This document shows, in pieces, positions 43,428-51,244 of a DNA stretch of 63,759 bases. Position 1 is the stretch's first letter. The number at the start of each line of letters is the position of its first letter. Under the pieces are notes generated by a model. It was given only the letters and a program-made list of their open reading frames with translations, ran no database searches and was not told the origin of the DNA. The translations under genes and the position numbers were made by a program. Source of the stretch: Muriicola sp. Z0-33 (GTDB lineage: Bacteria > Bacteroidota > Bacteroidia > Flavobacteriales > Flavobacteriaceae); NCBI RefSeq assembly GCF_026126425.1, contig NZ_JAFMPW010000016.1:1-63759 (forward strand). The letters run 5' to 3'.

Positions 43428-44915
43428 ATGAAAACAATTAAGTATTGCTTATTATCCATTTTAAGTCTGGTCATGTTAAATTGTAACGAAAAGCAAAAAT
43501 CTTTAGAAATAGCAGTTTTTGAAACTTCGGCTAGTGGTAAAAAGTTAAAAAGTATTGAGGAGTTGCCAACAGAAACAGGTGATGCTAAAATAAAATTATT
43601 GCCCGGGCAGCAGTTTCAGACCATTACTGGTTTTGGCGGATCGTTTACAGAAGCCTCGGCTTATTTGTTGAACCAATTGAGTCAGGAAAATCGAAAAAAG
43701 GTAATTGAAGCCTATTTTGGTTCTGCGGGAGCAAGATATTCTCTGACACGTACACATATGAACTCTTGCGATTTTTCATTGAGCAATTATTCTTATGCTT
43801 CGGAAGCAGGAGATATGGAGCTGACAAGTTTTACTATTGATGAAGATCGAGATGATATCATCCCAATGATTAAAGAAGCAATGGCTGTATCTGAAGATGG
43901 GTTTAAAATCATTGCTTCCCCTTGGACGGCTCCTCCGTGGATGAAGGACAATAATGATTGGCGAGGAGGGAAATTATTACCGGAGTATAATGACACATGG
44001 GCGCTGTTTTTCTCTAAGTATGTAGATGCGTACAAGGCGGAAGGAATTGATATTTGGGGGTTTACAGTGGAAAATGAACCGCTGGGTAATGATAATAACT
44101 GGGAAAGTATGCATTTCACTGCCGAGGAAATGACCCAATTTGTTCAAAACCATTTAGGGCCCAGACTGGAAGCCGACGGTAAAGGAGATATTAAAATCCT
44201 GGGATACGACCAGAACAGGGAACACCTGGAGCATTGGGTAGATCAAATGTATAAAGATGAAGCCAGTTCGGCATATTATGATGGCACCGCAATTCATTGG
44301 TATGCCAGTACATTTGAAGTATTTCCTAAAGCCTTGCAATACGCGCACCAAAAAGCACCTGGTAAGCACCTTATTCAGACAGAGGCTTGTGTTGATGCAG
44401 AGATCCCAAAATGGCAAGACGATAAGTGGTACTGGTCTAAGGAAGCTACTGATTGGGGCTGGGACTGGGCACCTGAAAAAGATAAACCCCTGCATCCAAA
44501 ATACGTTCCGGTATATCGCTATGCCAGGGATATTATAGGCTGCCTGAATAACTATGTCGATGGTTGGGTAGATTGGAACATGGTTTTAGACCGCCAGGGA
44601 GGCCCTAACTGGTTTAAGAACTGGTGTGTGGCACCGGTAATTGTGGACCCTGATCAGGATGAGGTTTATTTTACACCACTTTACCATACACTTGCCCATT
44701 TCAGTAAATACATTCGACCTGGTGCTGTTCGGATTGGTTTTGAACTTTCCGATGATTCCCTTAGGGTTACAGCTGCCAAAAATCCCGATGGATCTATTGC
44801 CGTTGTTATACTAAATCAAAACGAAGACGAAAAGACCATACAGCTCTCATTGGGCGAAAGAAGTTCCAATATTCTAATAAGCGCACAAGCCATTCAAACT
44901 ATTATGATCAACTAA
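43428..44915 (+). CDS. GH30 beta-glucosidase/beta-1,6-glucanase-like, lipoprotein
   Basis: A 495-residue lipoprotein (LVMLNC, Cys19) with the GH30 barrel and side beta domain: QTITGFGGSFTEASAYLL, IIASPWTAPPWMK, acid/base Glu217 in GFTVENEPLG, nucleophile Glu319 in HLIQTEACVD, and a C-terminal SIAVVILNQNEDEKTIQLSL. The subfamily cannot be fixed by eye. In laminarin loci GH30 removes beta-1,6-linked side glucose, leaving linear chains for GH17. Start is ATG 43428; the upstream frame to 43356 overlaps the GH17 gene and would bury the lipobox. The gene ends 10 bp before the GPH transporter. Confidence 0.92.
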   Translation: MKTIKYCLLSILSLVMLNCNEKQKSLEIAVFETSASGKKLKSIEELPTETGDAKIKLLPGQQFQTITGFGGSFTEASAYLLNQLSQENRKKVIEAYFGSAGARYSLTRTHMNSCDFSLSNYSYASEAGDMELTSFTIDEDRDDIIPMIKEAMAVSEDGFKIIASPWTAPPWMKDNNDWRGGKLLPEYNDTWALFFSKYVDAYKAEGIDIWGFTVENEPLGNDNNWESMHFTAEEMTQFVQNHLGPRLEADGKGDIKILGYDQNREHLEHWVDQMYKDEASSAYYDGTAIHWYASTFEVFPKALQYAHQKAPGKHLIQTEACVDAEIPKWQDDKWYWSKEATDWGWDWAPEKDKPLHPKYVPVYRYARDIIGCLNNYVDGWVDWNMVLDRQGGPNWFKNWCVAPVIVDPDQDEVYFTPLYHTLAHFSKYIRPGAVRIGFELSDDSLRVTAAKNPDGSIAVVILNQNEDEKTIQLSLGERSSNILISAQAIQTIMIN

Positions 44916-44925
44916 ACAAATAATT

Positions 44926-46491
44926 ATGAGTCAAGTAAAAACACTTTCGAAAGACAAAGTCCCTATTGGGCAAAAAGCCGCCTTTGGCGCGGGCCATTTT
45001 ATTCTGAACATTTTGCCGGGAACTCTTGGTGTTTTTATTCAGTTCTTTTTACTGACCGCTTGGGGGGTAGATCCTTTATGGGCAGGGCTTCTGGGAGGCT
45101 TACCCAGAATATTTGACGCTGTTACAGACCCGATAATGGGTTTCATTTCAGACAACACAAAATCTAAATACGGTCGAAGAAGGCCCTACATTTTCTTGGG
45201 AGCGGTTATAAGTGGTATTCTATTTTTCCTAATGTGGCAGTTAGATGACAATGCCTCACAGACTTATATTATATGGCACGTAATGATTATCCAAATCCTG
45301 TTCCTGGTAGGTAATACCATGTTCGCTACTCCATTGGTTGGGCTTGGTTATGAGATGACCTCAGATTATAATGAAAGAACAAGGTTGATGAGCTTTGCAA
45401 ATAGTATGGGACAAATTGCCTGGATGATTGTGCCTTGGTTATACGTTATTATTCCAGACTCCAATACCTTTAATACACAAACAGAAGGGGTGCGTACCAT
45501 GGCACTAATTGTTGGAGCAATGTGTGTGGTGTTCGGAATTCTACCCGCATTATTTTGTAAGGGTATAGATGCTACCCTTATGGAGGGCCGTAAAGAAATC
45601 AATTTCAAAACCCTTGCTTCTAATATGAAAGAACTGTTTAAGGGAATTGTTCAGGTATCTAAAAACAAGCCCTTTATGAAATTATGTGGGGCAACGTTTT
45701 TAGTTTTTAACGGGTTTCAGCTTGTAGCAGCTTTTGGTGTATTCATTATAGTATTCTATATGTACAATGGGAGCTATGAGATGGCAGGTACCTGGCCCGC
45801 ATGGTTCAATACTATCAATGCAATGCTTACCGCATTTTTAGTGATTCCGATAATTTCCAAGATGGCAGATAAATGGGGAAAAAGAAAAGCCTTTATTATT
45901 TCTACAGCATTATCGGTAATAGGATATCTTTTAAAATGGTGGGGCTTTGATAAAGAACTCAATAGCCAGTTTAACCAAACAAGTATGGGTAAAGGAATGA
46001 ACTCAGCTATTGGGTCGCTCTTCGAATCTTTAAACCCTGTTCTTGACAATATTGGTATGTCCTGGTTTTCTATAGATCCGGGAAGTGAAATACCATGGCT
46101 GATTTTTCTACCAATTCCACTATTTGCCTTTGGAATGGGAGGATTATTTACTTTGATGATGTCTATGACTGCCGATGTATGTGATTTAGATGAATTAGAG
46201 AATGGAATGCCAAGAAAAGAAGGTACTTTTGGCGCTATATATTGGTGGATGGTTAAATTAGGTCAGGCAATCGCACTGGTTTTAGGAGGATTAATTCTAA
46301 AGATCGTCGGGTTTGATCCAAACGTTACCGAGCAAACTTTGGAAACCATGAACAGGCTTAGAATAGCAGATATTATTATTCCGTCTGCTACGGCTTCCCT
46401 GGCTATTTGGGTGATGTGGAAGTACTCATTATCGGAAAAACGAGCTAAGGAAATAAAAGAGGAATTGGTAAAACGAAGAGGAGAATTATAA
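44926..46491 (+). CDS. GPH-family sugar:cation symporter
   Basis: A 521-residue, 12-helix transporter. The family signature PRIFDAVTDPIMGFISDNT followed by SKYGRRRPYI is intact near helix 2. A second conserved patch is DVCDLDELENGMPRKEGTFGAIYWW (core CDLDELENGMPRKEG) near helix 10, typical of this group. Such proteins move di- and oligosaccharides with Na+ or H+. With the SP-type MFS upstream, the locus has two distinct inner-membrane routes. It is adjacent to GH30 (10 bp) and the signal-less GH17 (22 bp), supporting a role in importing laminari-oligosaccharides. Confidence 0.9.
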   Translation: MSQVKTLSKDKVPIGQKAAFGAGHFILNILPGTLGVFIQFFLLTAWGVDPLWAGLLGGLPRIFDAVTDPIMGFISDNTKSKYGRRRPYIFLGAVISGILFFLMWQLDDNASQTYIIWHVMIIQILFLVGNTMFATPLVGLGYEMTSDYNERTRLMSFANSMGQIAWMIVPWLYVIIPDSNTFNTQTEGVRTMALIVGAMCVVFGILPALFCKGIDATLMEGRKEINFKTLASNMKELFKGIVQVSKNKPFMKLCGATFLVFNGFQLVAAFGVFIIVFYMYNGSYEMAGTWPAWFNTINAMLTAFLVIPIISKMADKWGKRKAFIISTALSVIGYLLKWWGFDKELNSQFNQTSMGKGMNSAIGSLFESLNPVLDNIGMSWFSIDPGSEIPWLIFLPIPLFAFGMGGLFTLMMSMTADVCDLDELENGMPRKEGTFGAIYWWMVKLGQAIALVLGGLILKIVGFDPNVTEQTLETMNRLRIADIIIPSATASLAIWVMWKYSLSEKRAKEIKEELVKRRGEL

Positions 46492-46513
46492 ATTAATAAA
46501 ATAAGAACTTATA

Positions 46514-47398
46514 ATGTCATATAGAAGGGAAAAACATCTGGCACTTTCTGCCCTGGACTATGCAGGGAAGACCAAAAAGGAATTGCAAGCACTTTGCCGT
46601 GAAGTGCTGGAAGATGGAATGCATGGCTTGTGTTTTAGTCCGTATGAAGAAGGACAAGAACCAGGTGGCCAGATTTCTGAAGCGCAGATTCGCAGGAGAA
46701 TGGAAATCATTAAACCTTATACCAAGTGGATCAGATCGTTTTCATGTACAGATGGTAATGAGGCCATCCCAAGGATTGCCAAAGAATACGGTATCAAAAC
46801 CCTGGTAGGCGCCTGGTTGGGAGACGATCCAGAGATCAATAAAAGAGAAATTGCCAATCTAATAGAACTTGCAAAAGAGGGGGTTGTAGATATTGCTGCT
46901 GTTGGTAATGAAGTGATGTACAGGGGCGATTTGACCGAAGACGAACTCTTAGATTTTATTTATCAGGTAAAAGAGGCAATTCCGGATGTTCCTGTTAGTT
47001 ACGTAGATGCCTATTACGAGTTTACAGAACGGCCCAGAATTACAGAGGCTTGCGATATTATATCGGCTAATTGCTATCCATTTTGGGAGGGCTGCGATTT
47101 GGATTATTCCCTGTTGTACATGAAAGATATGTACCATAAGGCATTGCGTGCAGGAAATGGCAAGAAGGTACTTATTTCAGAAACCGGATGGCCAAGTCAG
47201 GGTACAAGTTTGGACGGTGCCTTCCCGTCTTACGAAAATGCACTAAAATATTTCATCAACACACAAAAATGGTCTGCGGAAGAAGATATTGACATCTTTT
47301 ACTTTTCATCGTTTGATGAATCCTGGAAAGTTGGTGCCGAAGGAGATGTGGGGGCCTATTGGGGCCTTTGGGACAAGGATGAAAAGCTGAAGTTCTAG
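46514..47398 (+). CDS. GH17 beta-1,3-glucanase-like, no signal peptide
   Basis: A 294-residue GH17 enzyme with acid/base Glu133 in IAAVGNEVMYRG and nucleophile Glu223 in LISETGWPSQG, plus FYFSSFDESWKVG closing the barrel. The N-terminus (MSYRREKHLALSALDYAGK) shows neither a signal peptide nor a lipobox, so it is predicted cytoplasmic. Paired with the phosphorylase and transporters, it may trim imported oligosaccharides or transglycosylate them. It is the last gene of the locus; the next genes run in the opposite direction. Confidence 0.9.
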   Translation: MSYRREKHLALSALDYAGKTKKELQALCREVLEDGMHGLCFSPYEEGQEPGGQISEAQIRRRMEIIKPYTKWIRSFSCTDGNEAIPRIAKEYGIKTLVGAWLGDDPEINKREIANLIELAKEGVVDIAAVGNEVMYRGDLTEDELLDFIYQVKEAIPDVPVSYVDAYYEFTERPRITEACDIISANCYPFWEGCDLDYSLLYMKDMYHKALRAGNGKKVLISETGWPSQGTSLDGAFPSYENALKYFINTQKWSAEEDIDIFYFSSFDESWKVGAEGDVGAYWGLWDKDEKLKF

Positions 47399-47425
47399 TA
47401 GATGCGTACTACTTTTTGGTAGCTC

Positions 47426-47842
47426 CTAATGAGGTAAACGGTTTTTAACGAGTCCGTAAACGAATGTCCCCAAAACGGCGGCTGCGATTACAATGATCAT
47501 GCTGAAAACCCCTGTGCCTAGTAACACATACATGGGTCCGGGGCATGCACCTGCCAGGGCCCAACCCAGCCCAAATATACTGCCTCCCAGAATATATCTT
47601 GCGAAACTTTTTTGTTTGGGTGGAAGGTGAATGGGTTCCCCTTCAATACTTTTTATATTAGCCCTTTTAAGGGTCCAAATAAAACCAATTCCCAACAATA
47701 CGGCAGACCCGATAATACCGTACATGTGAAAGGCCTGAAACTTAAACATTTCAAAAATGCGATACCAGGAAACCGCTTCGGATTTAACCAAAACTATTCC
47801 GAAGAAGATCCCTACCAATAAGAATTTAATAAACTTCATCAT
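47426..47842 (-). CDS. YeeE/YedE-family half (DUF6691) membrane protein
   Basis: A 138-residue membrane protein with four helices, including YILGGSIFGLGWALAGACPGPMYVLLG with the conserved Cys in GACPGP. Paired proteins of this type move sulfur compounds such as thiosulfate. Its start overlaps the stop of the companion gene by 4 bp (ATGA), so the two are translationally coupled. Confidence 0.85.
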   Translation of the reverse strand: MMKFIKFLLVGIFFGIVLVKSEAVSWYRIFEMFKFQAFHMYGIIGSAVLLGIGFIWTLKRANIKSIEGEPIHLPPKQKSFARYILGGSIFGLGWALAGACPGPMYVLLGTGVFSMIIVIAAAVLGTFVYGLVKNRLPH

Positions 47843-48399
47843 CTGAATATTAAGGGTAGTAGTAAATGGGTCATAACCAATCCTCCAATAAAAAAGCCAA
47901 ATACGGCAAGTAATGAAGGTAGTTGCAGATTACTAAGCCCGGTAATTGCGTGCCCTGAGGTGCAACCTCCGGCGTAACGCGTACCAAAGCCAACTAGAAA
48001 TCCTGCAATAATTATAATTACCATTCCTTTAGCAGATAATACAGCTTCCCAGCTATAAATTTCGTCGGGGAGTAAGTTATCTCCGATGCCACTAAACCCA
48101 AAGGCTTCCAGATCGGTAATTGTTTGTTCGTTTAAATTCATTGTGCTGCCATCGGATAAAAATGTAACAGCAATATATCCTCCTATAATTGCACCAAGTA
48201 CCACGGTGAGATTCCATCGTTGTGCTTTCCAATCAAATTTAAAGAAATCAGCATATTTGGCACCGCCGGCAATACTGCACAGGGTACGAAGATTAGAAGA
48301 CATTCCAAAGGTCTTGCCAAAATAAACCAATAAAAGCATGACTACCGAAAACAAGGGTCCGGAGACATACCAGGGCCAGGGTTGGAGTAGAATATCCAT
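47839..48399 (-). CDS. YeeE/YedE-family sulfur-compound transporter half
   Basis: A 186-residue membrane protein with about five helices and conserved cysteines: RTLCSIAGG and FGTRYAGGCTSGHAITGLSNLQ. The G-C-x-S-G-H motif matches YeeE/YedE (TsuA-like) proteins that handle thiosulfate or persulfide sulfur. First gene of a two-gene unit with the DUF6691 half. No rhodanese or sulfur dioxygenase gene is adjacent. Confidence 0.87.
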   Translation of the reverse strand: MDILLQPWPWYVSGPLFSVVMLLLVYFGKTFGMSSNLRTLCSIAGGAKYADFFKFDWKAQRWNLTVVLGAIIGGYIAVTFLSDGSTMNLNEQTITDLEAFGFSGIGDNLLPDEIYSWEAVLSAKGMVIIIIAGFLVGFGTRYAGGCTSGHAITGLSNLQLPSLLAVFGFFIGGLVMTHLLLPLIFR

Positions 48400-48471
48400 T
48401 TATTTAGTTTTAATTAGATAAACAGGGGAACTAATTCAAAATTAAAGGAATTTTAGATGCAAAAAACGTAT

Positions 48472-48945
48472 TTATTGCTTTTCATAAACTTCGCTGCTAA
48501 AATCGGGCAGGTCTTCGCCTATGATGTTCGTTAATCTGTTGTCGTTCAGGGTATAAAAAATTGTAGTAAAGCCCTGAAATAAAGTTAATTGATTGTTTTG
48601 CAGTTGCCAGGTTCCGTTTCCGGTACTCGTAAAATTGGCGCATCTAATATCAAATAAACCTCCGGTAATAGCGGTAATGTTAACACCATTAAAAGCTAAA
48701 CTCCAGGTATTGTCTTCTCTGAAGGTCAAAGTCCCGGAAACACAGTTTAATTCTGTTAATATATTACTATTGGCCGTGCCATCATTATCAATATCCTGAT
48801 CTGGCGATATATTTAATTCTACAAGGTTCCACGTACCTATAATGGCATCTTTATCATTACTTCCAGCGGGAGTGTCATCTGAAGAGCAGGACAAGAATAA
48901 GACCAGCGTAATTAGGGAAAGTGAAAATTTTTGTAAAGATTTCAT
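48472..48945 (-). CDS. Lipocalin-like lipoprotein
   Basis: A 157-residue lipoprotein starting MKSLQKFSLSLITLVLFLSC (Cys20), then the spacer SSDDTPAGSNDKD and a beta-rich domain (AIIGTWNLVELNISP, GTLTFREDNTWSLAFNG, NGTWQLQNNQLTLFQG). These are features of lipocalin-like Bacteroidota lipoproteins. I start at ATG 48945; the upstream frame to 49026 would place the signal peptide internally. Ligand unknown. Confidence 0.82.
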   Translation of the reverse strand: MKSLQKFSLSLITLVLFLSCSSDDTPAGSNDKDAIIGTWNLVELNISPDQDIDNDGTANSNILTELNCVSGTLTFREDNTWSLAFNGVNITAITGGLFDIRCANFTSTGNGTWQLQNNQLTLFQGFTTIFYTLNDNRLTNIIGEDLPDFSSEVYEKQ

Positions 48946-49195
48946 GCTCAGCACTTTTTTTACCAATGATAGTGAATTTGGAGAACAATTGAAAGCATTA
49001 TTTAGTAAGAGGGGGGCAGTTCTCAAAACAGTTTTAGTATAATTAATATCAATAAATGATTATTGGTTTTGGGAGACATACAGAGGTCAGGTGCTATTAT
49101 AAGCGGTGCCAACATGGTTTAGTGCTTATTATACAATTGGTTTGCAAGCTGGTTCTAAGCTATAAAAAGATGAAATAATGTCGCCTAAAGTAAAT

Positions 49196-49229
49196 TTTGT
49201 TTAAATATTAACAAAATAGTTTAAACAAA
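49196..49229. promoter_or_regulatory. Long inverted repeat upstream of the second folE
   Basis: TTTGTTTAAA (49196-49205) and TTTAAACAAA (49220-49229) are exact inverted arms of 10 bp separated by 14 bp, about 105 bp before the ATG of the second folE. It looks like a dimeric-regulator operator. It may control the folE-gpx pair. The regulator is not identified. Confidence 0.5.
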
Positions 49230-49333
49230 TTAGTAGTTTTATACGATCTCACATTAGAGTTCGGACAGTGTGCAAATACGCTATTGTGGTACAACTTTAT
49301 AAAAAGGGAGATCAGAACTTTAAAATACACTTT

Positions 49334-50038
49334 ATGCAAGACCAGGATATATTATTGGATAATTTTATTGATTCAAAGGAACTATTAAACGGTTTTACAC
49401 ATGAGGAGATTGGTGATGATCACCTTTTTACTGGAGTTGAGACCCCTATGAAGGATAATGCCTTCGAATTGTCTGATGAAGAGAAAAAGGAGAGCATCTC
49501 CCTGTTGTTTGCTCAAATAATGGATGTAATGGGGCTGGATTTAAACGACGACTCTCTGAGAGGCACCCCTAATCGAGTGGCTAAAATGTATATAGACGAA
49601 ATCTTTTCGGGCTTAAACCCAAAAAATAAACCCAAAATTGCTCTTTTTGATAACAAGTATCGGTACAACCAAATGTTGGTAGAGAAAGACATCACCTTTT
49701 ATTCTAATTGCGAGCACCATTTTGTTCCTATAATTGGCAAGGCCCATGTTGCCTATATCTCTTCGGGGAAAGTTATCGGACTTTCTAAACTTAATAGAAT
49801 TGTTCAGTATTTTGCCAAGAGACCACAAGTACAAGAAAGATTAACCAACCAGATAGCGCTAGAGTTGCAATCTATATTGGGGACAGAGGACGTGGCCGTT
49901 ATAATTGATGCCAAGCATTTATGTGTTTCTTCCAGAGGGGTTAAGGATAACACCTCTGCAACAGTGACTTCGTTCTATGGGGGCGCCTTTAATAATCCGG
50001 AAAAAATTCAGGAATTATATAACTATATAAGTAATTAA
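49334..50038 (+). CDS. folE: GTP cyclohydrolase I (second copy)
   Basis: A 234-residue paralog of the folE at 1837-2517. LRGTPNRVAKMYIDEIFSGLNP, SNCEHHFVPIIGKAHVAYI, GLSKLNRIVQYFAKRPQVQERL and DAKHLCVSSRGV preserve the active-site and zinc residues. I use ATG 49334 (MQDQDILLDN). A GTG at 49268 would add 22 residues and lacks family support. It lies 10 bp before the peroxidase gene, behind the inverted repeat at 49196-49229, so it may be a stress- or light-induced copy, which is inference. Confidence 0.93.
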   Translation: MQDQDILLDNFIDSKELLNGFTHEEIGDDHLFTGVETPMKDNAFELSDEEKKESISLLFAQIMDVMGLDLNDDSLRGTPNRVAKMYIDEIFSGLNPKNKPKIALFDNKYRYNQMLVEKDITFYSNCEHHFVPIIGKAHVAYISSGKVIGLSKLNRIVQYFAKRPQVQERLTNQIALELQSILGTEDVAVIIDAKHLCVSSRGVKDNTSATVTSFYGGAFNNPEKIQELYNYISN

Positions 50039-50048
50039 AACAGCAGTT

Positions 50049-50597
50049 TTGAAATTTCTGAAGTCATTAAGCAAAAAGGGGGAAAAAGAAATATTGCCAA
50101 ATCTGGCAGGTGAATTAATGTCAAAATCCCAAATATATAATATCAAGATCAACGCCCTTGATAATTCTCCTATAGATTTATCGGACTTCAAAGGCAAATA
50201 TCTCCTGATTGTAAATGTCGCTTCCAAATGCGGTTTTACTAATCAGTATAGGGATCTGGAAAAACTTTTCCAGAAATTCAAACAGCAGCTCATGGTTATT
50301 GGAGTGCCGTCTAACCAGTTTGGGGGCCAGGAACCTGGGTCCCAAGAGCAAATAGGTGCTTTTTGTGAGCGTAACTACGGCGTAAGCTTTTTAATGACAG
50401 AGAAGTTAAAGGTAAAAGGAGAAAATCAGCATCCCTTGTATACGTGGCTTACAAATAAGAATGAAAATGGAAAGTTTACAAGTTCTGTGAAGTGGAACTT
50501 TCAAAAATATTTGGTAGGCCCGGATGGCAGATTGATAGATGTCTATTATTCTTTAACCACACCGATGAGTTCAAAGATCACTAAGCATATTGTCTGA
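50049..50597 (+). CDS. Glutathione peroxidase family protein
   Basis: A thioredoxin-fold peroxidase. The catalytic Cys lies in VNVASKCGFTNQY, the partner Gln in GVPSNQFGGQEPG and Trp in SVKWNFQKYL. The family reduces hydroperoxides, usually with thioredoxin in bacteria. The frame from TTG 50049 gives 182 residues with a basic N-terminal extension (MKFLKSLSKKGEKEIL). The ATG at 50118 gives 159, the usual length. I leave the longer frame because it sits 10 bp after folE. Confidence 0.9.
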   Translation: MKFLKSLSKKGEKEILPNLAGELMSKSQIYNIKINALDNSPIDLSDFKGKYLLIVNVASKCGFTNQYRDLEKLFQKFKQQLMVIGVPSNQFGGQEPGSQEQIGAFCERNYGVSFLMTEKLKVKGENQHPLYTWLTNKNENGKFTSSVKWNFQKYLVGPDGRLIDVYYSLTTPMSSKITKHIV

Positions 50598-50771
50598 GGT
50601 ACTTCTACCTGACGCTAACAGATCTTAAAAGCAGCATCCTCGTTTTCTCTTCCTTAATAGCGTCCTTATTACCACAGTGTCTGTCGCGATTTGTGTTAAT
50701 GTTTTGATAAACATGCTGTTTTTAGGTGCCTCTTTTTTTAGATAATTGATATATCAACTATATTTGCATCA

Positions 50772-51224
50772 ATGAATGAGACTAATACGGTATCAAGATT
50801 AGAGCATGTGCTTTTCTATGTGGTAGAAAAGTCTATAAAATCGTACCGGCAATTTGCACAGCACAATATTAATAAGGTAAATAATAACATTACTATAGAT
50901 CAGTGGCTGATACTTAAAACAATTCACGATAACCCCAACATTACGCAAAGGGAAATTGCGGAATATGTTTTTAAAGATCATGCTTCCATAACCAGGATGA
51001 TTAACCTCCTGGTAAAAAAAGGTTTTTTGGAAAGGTCTGTACATTCTCAGGATCGTAGGAGATTTGGTTTAGAATTAACACCGCTGGGGAAAAAGACGAA
51101 AGAAGAATTAATGCCGGTTATATGGCAAAATAGGGAAATTGCCCTGGAGGGTTTAAGCAAGGAAGAAATTAGCACCCTCAGAAAAACATTGCAGAAAATC
51201 ACTAAAAACTGTACTAAAGTATAA
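50772..51224 (+). CDS. MarR-family transcriptional regulator
   Basis: A 150-residue winged-helix protein: IDQWLILKTIHDNPNITQREIAEYVFKDHASITRMINLLVKKGFLERSVHSQDRRRFGLELTPLGKK (key segments NITQREIAEYVFKDHASITR and SQDRRRFGLELTPLG). These are the MarR HTH and wing. It dimerises and typically represses a neighbouring gene until a small ligand binds. It lies 20 bp before the S41 peptidase gene and is probably co-transcribed with it. Confidence 0.92.
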   Translation: MNETNTVSRLEHVLFYVVEKSIKSYRQFAQHNINKVNNNITIDQWLILKTIHDNPNITQREIAEYVFKDHASITRMINLLVKKGFLERSVHSQDRRRFGLELTPLGKKTKEELMPVIWQNREIALEGLSKEEISTLRKTLQKITKNCTKV

Positions 51225-51244
51225 CATCAAAAAGCGAATAAAAC

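Noticed and set aside
28646-47398. Search for SusC/SusD or TonB-dependent receptor
   Set aside because: No plug, TonB box or SusD-type sequence is present in any frame of the locus.
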